DNA of 64,000 bases, taken from Kaistia sp. 32K (GTDB lineage Bacteria > Pseudomonadota > Alphaproteobacteria > Rhizobiales > Kaistiaceae). The stretch lies in assembly GCF_016629525.1 (NCBI RefSeq), contig NZ_AP024269.1:1798001-1862000 (forward strand). The letters are read 5' to 3'. A program made the position numbers and the translations under genes. The notes below the pieces were generated by a model. That model was not told the origin of the DNA, made no database searches, and worked only from the letters and a program-made list of their open reading frames with translations. This document shows, piece by piece, positions 41,658-51,049 of this stretch (the first letter of the stretch is position 1; every line of letters begins with the position of its first letter).

Positions 41658-44564
41658 TTAGAAGAACGACCGGCGCTGCCACCAGCCGCCGCGCTTCGGA
41701 CGATCGTCCTCCGGCTGCGGCTCGGCTTCGGCCTTCGGCGCCGGCTCGGCCTGCGCCGCCACCGGCTCGACCGCCTCGGGAGCGACGATCTCGCGAGCCG
41801 CCTCTTCCGCGCTGGCTTCCTCGGCGGCGATCGTATCCTCGGTGATCACCGTGAAGCTCGGGCGCTCCTCGGCCGGGGCATCGTCCTCGTTGTCGCCGAT
41901 CTCCGGCATTTCGAGTTCCGGCTCGTCGCGGATCTCGTCCAGGAAGGGCTCGTTCATGTCGCCGATGTCGGCGACCGGGATGTCGGCCGCAATCAGCCGT
42001 TCGCCGGCGTCTTCCGGCTCGACGTCGCGAATGCCCTGGTCCTCGACCTCGACATAGCCCTCGGAGAGGACTTCGCCGGTCTCGTCGAGCTCCAGCGTCT
42101 GGCCCTCTTCCGAACCTTCGCCCTCAGCGCCTTCGCCCTCGGCGCCACGACGGCCGCGACGGCCACCGCGACGGCCGCGACGACGGCGACGGCGCGGCTC
42201 GCCGTTTTCGTCATGGTCCTGGCCTTCGCCATCCGCCTCGGCGGCATCATCGGATGCGGGCTCGCCAGCGACGTCGGCGTCACCCGCCTCGGAGGCTTCG
42301 GCGCCTTCGCCGTCCTCATCCTCGTCGCCATGCTCGCCGGATGCGGCGTCCTGGCCGGCTGCGCCAGCCTCGCCACCCCGCCGCCGCCGACGACGACGGC
42401 GCTTGCGGCGGCCGCCTTCATCGGCGCGAGCCGCTTCGGTCGAGCTGTCGCCAGCGGCTTCCGTCTCGGCCTCGGCCTCATCGGCAACGGCCTCGTCCTC
42501 GATCTCCTCGTCTTCCGGATAGATCGTATCGGGATGGACGATGGGCGAGGGGGCCGCGACCAGCGGCGCGTCGCGCGGCGCGACCGGCTCGCCGCGCTCG
42601 AGCATGTAATGCTGGGCGGAGTTGACGGTCTCGTCGGCGAGAACGGTGATGGCGATGCCGAAGCGCGCCTCGATCTCGGCCAGGTGGTTGCGCTTCTGGT
42701 TGAGGATGTAGAGCGCGACGACGGTCTTGGTGCGGATCGTCAGATTATGCGTGGCGCTCTTGAGCAGGTTGTCCTCGAGCGAACGCAGGACATGCAGCGC
42801 CACCGAAGCCGGCGCGCGGACATAGCCGGTGCCGTGGCAGTGCGGGCAGGTCTCGACCGAGCTCTCGACGACGCCGGTGCGCAGACGCTGGCGCGACATT
42901 TCGAGAAGGCCGAAATGCGAGATCCGGCCGACCTGGATACGGGCGCGGTCGTTCTTCAGCGCGTCCTTGAGCTTGCGCTCGACCGCCCGGTTGTTGCGCT
43001 TCTCCTCCATGTCGATGAAGTCGACGACGATCAGGCCGGCGAGATCGCGCAGGCGGAGCTGGCGCGCCACCTCTTCGGCGGCCTCCAGGTTGGTCTGGTA
43101 GGCGGTGTCCTCGATATTGTGTTCGCGCGTCGACCGGCCCGAGTTCACGTCGATCGCGACGAGCGCCTCGGTCTGGTTGATGACGATGTAGCCGCCGGAC
43201 TTCAGCGTCACCTGCGGCGAGAACATCGCGTCGAGCTGCGCCTCGATGCCGGTGCGGGCGAAGATCGGCTGGCTCTCGCGGTAGGGCTGGACGTTCTTGG
43301 CATGGCTCGGCATGAGCATGCGCATGAAGTCCTTGGCCTCGCGATAGCCGTCGTCGCCGGCGACGAGAACCTCGTCGATGTCCTTGTTGTAGAGATCGCG
43401 GATCGACCGCTTGATCAGGCTGCCTTCCTCATAGACGAGGGTCGGGGCGGCCGAGCGCAGCGTCAGCTCGCGGACGTTCTCCCAGAGACGCAGCAGATAT
43501 TCGAAGTCGCGCTTCACCTCGGCCTTGGTGCGGGTCGCACCGGCGGTCCGAAGGATGACGCCCATGCCCTCCGGCACCTCCAGATCGGCGGCGACTTCCT
43601 TGAGACGCTTGCGATCGGCGGTGTTGGTGATCTTGCGGGAAATGCCGCCGCCACGCGCCGTGTTCGGCATCAGCACCGAATAGCGGCCGGCGAGCGACAG
43701 ATAGGTGGTGAGAGCCGCGCCCTTGTTGCCGCGCTCTTCCTTGACGACCTGGACCAGCAGCACCTGGCGGCGCTTGATCACTTCCTGGATCTTGTACTGG
43801 CGCGCGCGGGCGCGGCGCCGCTCGGGCAGCTCCTCGAGCGCGTCCTCGGCGCCGACGGTGTCGACGGCGTCTTCTTCATGTTCCTCGTCGCCGCCGATTT
43901 CCTCGACGCTGTGGTCGGAGGGAGGCGCGTCGAGCTCGGAATGGTGGTCGTCGTGATGGTCGTCCGACGCGGAAACCTCGGCCGGCGCGTTGTCCTCGCC
44001 GTGCGGCGCGTCCTGGTCGTCCTCGGCGTGACGATCGTCATGATGGTCGTCGCCGTGGCCGGCGTCATCATGGTGCTCGGCGCGGGCGCCGGTGTCGTCG
44101 CCATTCGCCTCGTCGTGGTTGGTCTCTTCGCCGTGAGCCTCGTCGCCATGGGCGTCGTCCGACTGGACCTCGCCGGTGCGCGCCTCGTCGGCGGCCTTGG
44201 CGGCGGCCGAACGATTGCTGCCGCGGCGGCGGCCGTTCCTGGCCTTGGCGGCGGCGCGCTCTTCAGCCTCGCGCTCTTCCTGCTCCTCGGCCTCGATCAG
44301 GGCCTGACGGTCGGCGACCGGGATCTGATAGTAGTCGGGATGGATTTCCGAGAAGGCGAGGAAGCCATGGCGATTGCCGCCATATTCGACGAAGGCCGCC
44401 TGCAGCGAAGGTTCGACGCGGGTGACCTTGGCTAGATAGATGTTGCCGCGCAGCTGCTTCCGGCTCGCGGATTCGAAGTCGAATTCCTCGACCCGATTGC
44501 CGCGCACCACCACGACCCGGGTCTCCTCCGGGTGGGTGGCATCGATGAGCATCTTGTTTGCCAT
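41658..44564 (-). CDS. rne: Ribonuclease E
   Basis: 968 residues. The S1 RNA-binding domain starts near residue 37 (LRGNIYLAKVTRVEPSLQAAFVEYGGNRHGFL) and is interrupted by a roughly 150-residue acidic, His/Asp-rich insert (about 95-250). The catalytic domain has the metal-binding Asp residues in AIDVNSG and VVDFIDMEEKRN, and the zinc-link CPHCHGTGYVRAP near residue 572. The C-terminal third is low-complexity, alternating acidic and Arg-rich blocks, ending in WWQRRSFF. This is the main mRNA-decay and rRNA-processing endonuclease and degradosome scaffold. A 700-bp leader region precedes it. Confidence 0.95.
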   Translation of the reverse strand: MANKMLIDATHPEETRVVVVRGNRVEEFDFESASRKQLRGNIYLAKVTRVEPSLQAAFVEYGGNRHGFLAFSEIHPDYYQIPVADRQALIEAEEQEEREAEERAAAKARNGRRRGSNRSAAAKAADEARTGEVQSDDAHGDEAHGEETNHDEANGDDTGARAEHHDDAGHGDDHHDDRHAEDDQDAPHGEDNAPAEVSASDDHHDDHHSELDAPPSDHSVEEIGGDEEHEEDAVDTVGAEDALEELPERRRARARQYKIQEVIKRRQVLLVQVVKEERGNKGAALTTYLSLAGRYSVLMPNTARGGGISRKITNTADRKRLKEVAADLEVPEGMGVILRTAGATRTKAEVKRDFEYLLRLWENVRELTLRSAAPTLVYEEGSLIKRSIRDLYNKDIDEVLVAGDDGYREAKDFMRMLMPSHAKNVQPYRESQPIFARTGIEAQLDAMFSPQVTLKSGGYIVINQTEALVAIDVNSGRSTREHNIEDTAYQTNLEAAEEVARQLRLRDLAGLIVVDFIDMEEKRNNRAVERKLKDALKNDRARIQVGRISHFGLLEMSRQRLRTGVVESSVETCPHCHGTGYVRAPASVALHVLRSLEDNLLKSATHNLTIRTKTVVALYILNQKRNHLAEIEARFGIAITVLADETVNSAQHYMLERGEPVAPRDAPLVAAPSPIVHPDTIYPEDEEIEDEAVADEAEAETEAAGDSSTEAARADEGGRRKRRRRRRRRGGEAGAAGQDAASGEHGDEDEDGEGAEASEAGDADVAGEPASDDAAEADGEGQDHDENGEPRRRRRRGRRGGRRGRRGAEGEGAEGEGSEEGQTLELDETGEVLSEGYVEVEDQGIRDVEPEDAGERLIAADIPVADIGDMNEPFLDEIRDEPELEMPEIGDNEDDAPAEERPSFTVITEDTIAAEEASAEEAAREIVAPEAVEPVAAQAEPAPKAEAEPQPEDDRPKRGGWWQRRSFF

Positions 44565-45273
44565 ATTGGGAACTCTCCATGGCCCGTCCGCGCAAATCTC
44601 CGGCCGGCGCCATGCGCCGATGCCGTGTTGGTCGCGAGCGGACCGTGATGGGGGAAAAGTGAACGTGCGCGCGCCTGCGCCAGCACCGTCGACGCCCCGC
44701 GACCGGCGATGGCCGGTTCAAGGTTGGCGTGACGGTCGGGGGTCGGCAAAAACATGGGTACGCGCTTTGAGCCTCTTGAAGAATATACCGCCGGAGCAAG
44801 CCCCGCCGGGAACTCGACCGTCGGCGCTTGCGCACCGCTCGGTCGCCGGACGGCAGGTTCCCGCATCGTGCGCTCTGAATATCAGGAGAGCTGCACGCGC
44901 CGGATCCCTGTCCCCATCCTCTGGCCGTGCACCGAAACGACCGGGACGTGCCTGGTTCGCGTGGGCTGGAAAGCCAGCCGATCGATCCGCAGCGTCCCCT
45001 CCGTGTCAGGCCGATCACGCCACGTAAGGCGGCAAACCAGCCGGAGGATGAATTCCGTGATCTCCTTTTATGGAAGGCGGCGATTCTTGGCAAGGATATT
45101 GGGGCGCGCGCGCCGGAACGGGCAGGGCGGCGAGCGATCCTTTCGGACGGAACGGGTGTGGATAGGCTAAGCTTGTACGCACTCTGGTTATCGGCTCTTA
45201 ACCATTGCGGCCTAATCGTCTAAACAGCCGGATATCGGGGCAAGGTGGGGCTGGCACCGGACGACACGAGCAG
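44565..45273. other. Divergent leader region between rne and amiC
   Basis: About 700 bp with no convincing gene. RNase E mRNAs usually have long structured leaders used for autoregulation, and much of this may be the rne 5' untranslated region. A short open frame (44754-45170) has no protein signature. The amiC promoter should lie toward 45200. Confidence 0.5.
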
Positions 45274-46737
45274 ATGCAGGCAGACAAACGCGTGACCGCC
45301 GATCAAAAGGGTTGGCGAAACAGCAGGCGAGGGGCCGGACGGCTTGTCGCCGCGAGTATCCTTTTGCTGTCATCCACGCTGTTGTCAGCCGCCCAGGCGC
45401 CCGATTCCGCGCGGCTCGCGCTCGGCGACGAGGCGGTCGCGCCTGACGCTACGGCTCCCGCTGTCACCGCTCCCGTCGACGTCCCGGCCATTCGCGGCAG
45501 CGCCGCGCAGGATCCGGCCGCTCCGGATGCCGCGACGGATACCACTCCATCTTCGGTGGCCCCGGTCGCCTCCGGGCCGGTCGTGGCGCGCGAGGCGCGC
45601 GTCGTCGGCGATGGATCGCGCACCCGCTTCGTCATGGATCTCTCGGGCCCGGCAGCGCTTTCCGTCTTCATGCTCGACGAGCCCTACCGCGTCGTCGTCG
45701 ACCTGCCCGAGACGCATTTCGAGCTTCCCGCCGATACGGGCAAGACCGGCAAGGGGCTGGTCTCCGCCTTCCGCTACGGCCTGATCTCGGCCGGCAAGTC
45801 GCGCATCGTTCTCGATGCCACCGGCCCGGTCGCCATCGACAAGGCCTTCGTCCTGCCGGCGGAGAAAGGGCAGCCGGCGCGCGTCGTCGTCGATCTCGTC
45901 AAGAGCACGCGCACCGCCTTCCTGGAGACGCTGCGTGTCTCGCGCGACCGCGACGGCAAGGGCCCGGCCCAGAAGCCGGAGGCGATCCCCGGTCCCGCGC
46001 CGAACGACGGCAAGCTGCGCATCGTGCTCGATCCCGGCCATGGCGGCATCGATTCGGGCGCCATCGGCAGGTCGGGCACGCTGGAGAAGACCGTCGTGCT
46101 CGCCTTCGCGCAGGTCTTGAAGGAGAAGCTCGAGGCGAACGACCGCTACGAGATCATCCTGACCCGCACCGACGACACCTTCCTGCCGCTGCGCGGCCGG
46201 GTACAGTTCGCGCGGCAGAAGCACGCCGACCTGTTCGTCTCGATCCACGCGGATTCGTTCTCCGGCGGCGATATTCGCGGCGCCACCGTCTACACGCTTT
46301 CGGAGCGCGCCTCCGACCAGATGGCGGCCCAGATCGCGGAATCGGAAAACAAGTCCGACATCCTCGCCGGCGTCGACGTGCCGGAGGATACCAACGAGGT
46401 GTCCGACATCCTGATCGACTTGGCGCGGCGCGAGACCAAGAATTTCGCCACCGTTTTCGCGCGCAACGTGATCAAGGAACTGAAGCCCAACGTGCGGCTG
46501 TTCAAGCGCGCGCACCAGCAGGCCGGCTTCATGGTTCTGAAGGCGCCCGACGTTCCGTCTGCCTTGGTAGAACTCGGCTATCTCTCGAACGCGGAAGATG
46601 AAAAGCTGCTGACTTCGCCCGAATGGCGCGAGAAAACGGCCGTCGCCATCACCCGCGCCATCGACGCGTTTTTTCGCACACGGGTTGCAAACATGGCCGC
46701 CTCGGTCCCGGTGACGCCGGAGGTCGGGGAGCCGTGA
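45274..46737 (+). CDS. amiC: N-acetylmuramoyl-L-alanine amidase with AMIN domain
   Basis: 487 residues from the ATG at 45274; a TTG at 45205 is also in frame. A long signal peptide (RRGAGRLVAASILLLSSTLLSAAQA) precedes an Ala/Pro/Thr-rich stretch, an AMIN domain (about 100-215, RFVMDLSGPAALSVFMLDEPYRVVVDLPE) and a zinc-dependent Amidase_3 domain: IVLDPGHGGIDSGAIG, GTLEKTVVL, FVSIHADSF and ALVELGYLSNAED supply the zinc ligands and catalytic Glu. It splits septal peptidoglycan during cell separation. The rne-amiC-mrcA order is conserved in Rhizobiales. Confidence 0.94.
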   Translation: MQADKRVTADQKGWRNSRRGAGRLVAASILLLSSTLLSAAQAPDSARLALGDEAVAPDATAPAVTAPVDVPAIRGSAAQDPAAPDAATDTTPSSVAPVASGPVVAREARVVGDGSRTRFVMDLSGPAALSVFMLDEPYRVVVDLPETHFELPADTGKTGKGLVSAFRYGLISAGKSRIVLDATGPVAIDKAFVLPAEKGQPARVVVDLVKSTRTAFLETLRVSRDRDGKGPAQKPEAIPGPAPNDGKLRIVLDPGHGGIDSGAIGRSGTLEKTVVLAFAQVLKEKLEANDRYEIILTRTDDTFLPLRGRVQFARQKHADLFVSIHADSFSGGDIRGATVYTLSERASDQMAAQIAESENKSDILAGVDVPEDTNEVSDILIDLARRETKNFATVFARNVIKELKPNVRLFKRAHQQAGFMVLKAPDVPSALVELGYLSNAEDEKLLTSPEWREKTAVAITRAIDAFFRTRVANMAASVPVTPEVGEP

Positions 46738-47060
46738 TGGGGCTGTTGCCTGAACATCACGCGCCGCCGCGGCCTTTGCTTATCGGCCCCAGCGCCCAAG
46801 TTTCTCCACAAATCGGCTGGAAGAACGGACCCATTGGGTCTATCGAGGCCAAACGAACCAGTAGTTCGCCGGCGGTCAACGGGCGGTTGAGTCCGTGGTT
46901 GCCAGGCGATGGTCGCGCGATGAGCGCGATCGGTGTCGTTAGACATTCAGGACCCGCTAGGCGACGGATGCCGAACGGATCAACCCATTTCGAACCGGGG
47001 TTCGTCTCGTCGGCTTGAGCTTGTCGCCGGCAAGGCGATCCAGCGGGGAACGCGAGCGAT
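46738..47060. other. Intergenic region between amiC and mrcA
   Basis: About 320 bp with no gene and no recognised RNA or clear terminator. Presumably it contains the mrcA promoter and leader. Confidence 0.5.
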
Positions 47061-49505
47061 ATGTTTCTGCGACTGATCGGTTATTTATTCGGGATTGGCG
47101 CCGTGTTTTTCTTGGCTGTTGCTGCAGGTGTGGCTTGGTACGTGTCCGGCTTGACGGGCGGTCTGCCTTCGGTCGAAGTCCTGGCCAAATATGAACCGCC
47201 GGTCATGACGCGCATCCACGCGTCGGACGGCCAGCTCGTCGGCGAATACGCCCGCGAGCGCCGGCTCTATCTGCCGATCCAGGCGATCCCGGATCGGGTC
47301 AAGGCCGCGTTCATCTCGGCCGAGGACAAGAATTTCTACCAGCATGCCGGCCTCGATTATTACGGCATCGCCCGCGCCGCGCTGCAGAACATCTCCGCCC
47401 TGTCGTCGGACAAGCGCCTGATCGGCGCCTCGACCATCACCCAGCAGGTCGCCAAGAACTTCCTGCTGACGAACGAACGCTCGATGGATCGCAAGATCAA
47501 GGAAGCGATCCTGTCGCTCCGCATTGAGCAGGCGAACTCGAAGGACAAGATCCTCGAGCTCTACCTGAACGAGATCTTCCTCGGCCTCGGCTCTTATGGC
47601 GTCGCCGCCGCGTCGCTGTCCTATTTCGACAAGTCGGTGCACGAGCTCACCCTCGCCGAGGCCGCCTATCTCGCGGCGCTGCCGAAGGGCCCGAACAACT
47701 ACAATCCGTTCCGCTACGCCGACCGCGCCATCGAGCGCCGCAACTGGGTCATCGACCGCATGGTCGAGAACGGTTTCGCCACCGCCGACGAGGGCGAGGC
47801 GGCCAAGGCTTCGCCGCTCGGCGTCAAGACGCGCGTCACCAGCCCGCACATCTTCGCGGCCGACTACTATGTCGAGGAAGTGCGCCGCCAGCTGATGCAG
47901 ATGTATGGCGAGAAGGCGCTCTATGACGGCGGCCTGTCGGTGCGCACCTCGCTCGACCCGGGCATGCAGGTCATGGCCCGCCAGGCGCTGATGAACGGCC
48001 TGGTCAGCTTCGACGAGCAGCATGGCTGGCGCGGCCCGGTCAAGAACGTGCCGATCGAGGGCGATTGGGGCGTCGCCGTCGCCTCGGTGCCGGCGCTCAG
48101 CGACATCATCGAATGGCGCCTCGCCATCGTCACCGCCGTCGACAAGGACGAGGCGAAGATCGGCCTGCAGCCCGGCCGCGACGGATCCGGCAAGCTGCTG
48201 CCCGACCGCGAGACCGGCGTTATCCCGTTCTCCGAGATGAAGTGGGCGAAGCCGGCCGGCAAGAAGCTGAGCGGCGCCAGCGACGCGCTCGAAGTCGGCG
48301 ACGTCGTCTATGTCGAGCCCGCCGACGGCAAGCCCGGCGCCTATCGCCTGCACCAGGTGCCGAGCATCGCCGGCGCCATGGTCGTGATGGACCCGCATAC
48401 CGGCCGCGTGCTGGCGATGGACGGCGGCTTCTCCTATGCGGAGAGCCAGTTCAACCGCGCCACCCAGGCGATGCGCCAGCCGGGTTCGTCGTTCAAGCCC
48501 TTCGTCTACGCCGCCGCCCTCGACAATGGCTACACGCCGTCGTCGGTGGTCATGGACGCGCCGATCGAGGTCGATCCCGGTTACGGCCAGCCGATCTGGC
48601 GTCCGGAGAACTACGCCCAGAAGTTCTATGGTCCGTCGACGCTGCGTACCGGCATCGAGCAGTCGCGTAACGTCATGACCGTGCGGCTCGCGCAGGACAT
48701 GGGCATGCCGCTCGTTGCCGAATATGCCAAGCGCTTCGGCGTCTACGACAAGCTCGGCCCGTTCCTGCCGAACGCGCTCGGCGCCTCGGAGACGACGGTG
48801 CTGCGCATGGTCGCCGGCTATTCGGTGTTCGCGAATGGCGGCCGCCAGGTGAAGCCGACGCTGATCGACCGTATCCAGGACCGCTTCGGCAAGACCATCT
48901 TCAAGCATGAGGAGCGGGTCTGCGAGACGTGCGACGCCGAGCAGTGGACGCACCAGGACGAGCCGGTCATCGAGGACAATCGCGAGCAGGTGCTCGACCC
49001 GATGACCGCCTACCAGATCACGTCGATGCTGGAAGGCGTCGTCCAGCGCGGTACGGCGACGGTGCTGAAGAGCGTCGGCAAGCCGCTCGCCGGCAAGACC
49101 GGCACCTCGAACGACTACAAGGACGCCTGGTTCATCGGCTATTCGCCTGATCTCGTCGTCGGCGTCTTCATCGGCTACGACAATCCGCGCCCGATGGGCC
49201 GCGGCATGACGGGCGGCGAGGTCGCGGCGCCGATCGCCGGCGACTTCTTCAAGCTCGCGCTCGCCGACAAGGCCGGCGTTCCGTTCCGCGTGCCGGATGG
49301 CCTGACGCTGATCCCGATCGACCGCAAGACGGGCATGCGCGCCAGCGCCGGCGCGCCGGGCACGATCCTCGAGGCGTTCAAGCCGGGAACGGGCCCGCCG
49401 GACACCTACTCGATCATCGGCCAGACCGATGCGAACGGGCAGCCGCTGACGGTGACGCCCGAAGCCGACCGGGCGGTGATCTCCGGCACCGGCGGATTGT
49501 ACTGA
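47061..49505 (+). CDS. mrcA: Penicillin-binding protein 1A
   Basis: 814 residues. One N-terminal membrane helix (about 5-30), a GT51 glycosyltransferase domain (AAFISAEDKNFYQHAGLDYYGI with the catalytic Glu, then STITQQVAKNFLL) and a transpeptidase domain with the three active-site motifs: SSFK (in MRQPGSSFKPFVYAAALDNG), SRN and KTGT (GKTGTSNDYKDAWFIGY). It polymerises and cross-links peptidoglycan at the outer face of the inner membrane. It is followed by a terminator rather than by prfB. Confidence 0.96.
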   Translation: MFLRLIGYLFGIGAVFFLAVAAGVAWYVSGLTGGLPSVEVLAKYEPPVMTRIHASDGQLVGEYARERRLYLPIQAIPDRVKAAFISAEDKNFYQHAGLDYYGIARAALQNISALSSDKRLIGASTITQQVAKNFLLTNERSMDRKIKEAILSLRIEQANSKDKILELYLNEIFLGLGSYGVAAASLSYFDKSVHELTLAEAAYLAALPKGPNNYNPFRYADRAIERRNWVIDRMVENGFATADEGEAAKASPLGVKTRVTSPHIFAADYYVEEVRRQLMQMYGEKALYDGGLSVRTSLDPGMQVMARQALMNGLVSFDEQHGWRGPVKNVPIEGDWGVAVASVPALSDIIEWRLAIVTAVDKDEAKIGLQPGRDGSGKLLPDRETGVIPFSEMKWAKPAGKKLSGASDALEVGDVVYVEPADGKPGAYRLHQVPSIAGAMVVMDPHTGRVLAMDGGFSYAESQFNRATQAMRQPGSSFKPFVYAAALDNGYTPSSVVMDAPIEVDPGYGQPIWRPENYAQKFYGPSTLRTGIEQSRNVMTVRLAQDMGMPLVAEYAKRFGVYDKLGPFLPNALGASETTVLRMVAGYSVFANGGRQVKPTLIDRIQDRFGKTIFKHEERVCETCDAEQWTHQDEPVIEDNREQVLDPMTAYQITSMLEGVVQRGTATVLKSVGKPLAGKTGTSNDYKDAWFIGYSPDLVVGVFIGYDNPRPMGRGMTGGEVAAPIAGDFFKLALADKAGVPFRVPDGLTLIPIDRKTGMRASAGAPGTILEAFKPGTGPPDTYSIIGQTDANGQPLTVTPEADRAVISGTGGLY

Positions 49506-49510
49506 TCGAA

Positions 49511-49544
49511 CGGGCCGCGGCGTTATCCGCGGCCCGACCGTTTT
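49511..49544 (+). terminator. Rho-independent terminator after mrcA
   Basis: Perfect 10-bp stem CGGGCCGCGG / CCGCGGCCCG with a CGTTAT loop, followed by ACCGTTTT. Confidence 0.85.
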
Positions 49545-49562
49545 GCGGGACCTTCGAGACGA

Positions 49563-50060
49563 ATGACGAGTTTCTGGCGGCCGATGCGGCCGGACGATCT
49601 GGCCGCGGTCGAGACGATCGCCGCGCGCGTGCACGAGGCCTATCCCGAGGACCCGGAAATCTTCGCCGAGCGGCTGCGGCTCTGGCCGGAGGGGTGCTGG
49701 GTCTATGAGCGGGATGGCGCGCTCATCGCCTATGTGCTGAGCCATCCGGCGCTCGCTTTCGCGCCGCCGTCGCTCAACACGCTGCTCGTCGCGCTGCCGG
49801 AGCGGCCTTCGACCTATTACATCCACGATCTCGCTCTGCTTCCCGAAACGCGCGGGCAGGGGGCGGGCTCTGAGGTCGTGCGCATCCTGCTCGAGGGCGC
49901 GCTCCGGGCGGGCTGCCCCGACGTCTCGCTGGTCGCCGTCAACGGCTCGACCGGCTTCTGGCGCCGCCACGGCTTCGAGCCAGTGGCGCACCCGGCGCTC
50001 ACGGAAAAGCTCCGCAGCTACGACGATGACGCCAGCTATATGGTTCGAGCGCTGACCTGA
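49563..50060 (+). CDS. GNAT-family N-acetyltransferase
   Basis: 165 residues. The acetyl-CoA binding region is YIHDLALLPETRGQGAGSEVVRILLEGALRAG, with the R/Q-x-x-G-x-G/A loop after the b4 strand. The substrate is unknown; the N-terminus (FWRPMRPDDLAAVETIAARVHEAYPEDPEIFAERLRLWPEGCWV) resembles the many small-molecule or protein N-acetyltransferases of this family. It lies between mrcA and an intergenic repeat. Confidence 0.9.
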   Translation: MTSFWRPMRPDDLAAVETIAARVHEAYPEDPEIFAERLRLWPEGCWVYERDGALIAYVLSHPALAFAPPSLNTLLVALPERPSTYYIHDLALLPETRGQGAGSEVVRILLEGALRAGCPDVSLVAVNGSTGFWRRHGFEPVAHPALTEKLRSYDDDASYMVRALT

Positions 50061-50075
50061 GCATCAGGCTCCGCC

Positions 50076-50190
50076 GTCATCCCCGCGCAGGCGGGGATCC
50101 ATGCATCCGAGGCACCGGGCGTTCCGCGCGCCAACCAACCCGGCTGAATGGATCCCGGGTCAAGCCCGGGATGACGGCGAGGGCGGCATC
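50076..50190. repeat. Intergenic repeat, family B copy 5
   Basis: GTCATCCCCGCGCAGGCGGGGATCC...CCCGGGATGACGGCGAGGGCGGCAT, the same architecture as the copies at 33988 and in the 34501 array, about 115 bp, here between a GNAT gene and an EamA gene. Confidence 0.88.
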
Positions 50191-50303
50191 GGCGCCGTTG
50201 CCCGTCACTCTCCCGAAGTAAGCGGCTACCTGCACGCCGCATTGCGTCCCGCTCCGCCTTCTGCAACGCTTGCTTCCGGGCCGGGGATGCGGTGGTGCCG
50301 AAC

Positions 50304-50729
50304 ATGATGTCGTCGTGGTTCTTCTGGGCTCTGCTCTCCGCGGCCTTTGCCGCGCTCACCGCCATCTTCGCGAAGGTCGGCATCAGCGGCGTCAATTCGG
50401 ACTTCGCCACCTTCATCCGCACCATCGTCATCCTACTGACGATCGCCTTCATCCTGACGGCGACGGGGAAGTGGCAACCCTTCGGGTCTGTCGCGCCGCG
50501 CAGCTATGTCTTCCTCGTGCTCTCGGGCTTCGCCACCGGCGCGTCCTGGCTCTGCTATTTTCGGGCGCTGAGCCTTGGGGACGCGGCGCGGGTGGCGCCG
50601 ATCGACAAGCTGAGCGTCGTCCTCGTCGCCATTTTCGGCGTCGCCTTCCTCGGCGAAACGCTGTCGCCGCGCAATTGGCTGGGCGTGCTTCTGATCGCCT
50701 CCGGGGCGGTTCTGGTGGCGCTGCGCTGA
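50304..50729 (+). CDS. EamA-family transporter, half-size
   Basis: 141 residues with five predicted membrane helices (SSWFFWALLSAAFAALTAIFAKVGI... to NWLGVLLIASGAVLVAL), one EamA unit, where most family members carry two (about 300 residues). The conserved end ESL-like segment GETLSPRNWLGVLLI is present. Single-unit EamA proteins function as dimers (compare EmrE-like drug/metabolite transporters). Start choice between ATG at 50304, ATG at 50307 and GTG at 50292 is uncertain. Confidence 0.88.
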   Translation: MMSSWFFWALLSAAFAALTAIFAKVGISGVNSDFATFIRTIVILLTIAFILTATGKWQPFGSVAPRSYVFLVLSGFATGASWLCYFRALSLGDAARVAPIDKLSVVLVAIFGVAFLGETLSPRNWLGVLLIASGAVLVALR

Positions 50730-51049
50730 GCCGCTGCGGGGGTCTTTCTTTACCGGCTAAGCCTCTGTCCGGCCTTCCCGATCGATTGGAGGGGTGGTCG
50801 CCGCGTTCTGCACGTCCCGATCGACCTGCGGCAAAAAATAAGCGCGTCGGAAAGAGCTTGACGCGGCGCTGCGAGTGGCGCACCTGACTACTTGTCAAGC
50901 CGGTGTCCGTTCGCGGGCCGGCCCCCACTGGAACCCCCAGCTTCATGTCGAGCGACAGTAGCAGTCGAATAAAGGCGCCGCCCAAGGCCGCGATGAACTG
51001 ATCGCTAGATCGGCTCACTCGGTCTGCCGGCGGCCGATCGGAGTAAGCC
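50730..51049. other. Leader region of mgtE
   Basis: About 320 bp without a gene. A TTGACG element (50858) and a TGAC-TACTT-GTCA inverted repeat (50885-50897) may mark the promoter. No known magnesium riboswitch was recognised, but a leader of some 150 nt is compatible with one. Confidence 0.4.

Noticed and set aside
44754..45170. A 138-codon open frame in the rne-amiC gap
   Set aside because: No ribosome site, no domain, and a mixed Arg/Ser-rich composition consistent with chance; the region is better explained as the rne leader.
50730..51049. Magnesium riboswitch before mgtE
   Set aside because: No M-box features could be recognised; only a possible promoter and an inverted repeat are seen.
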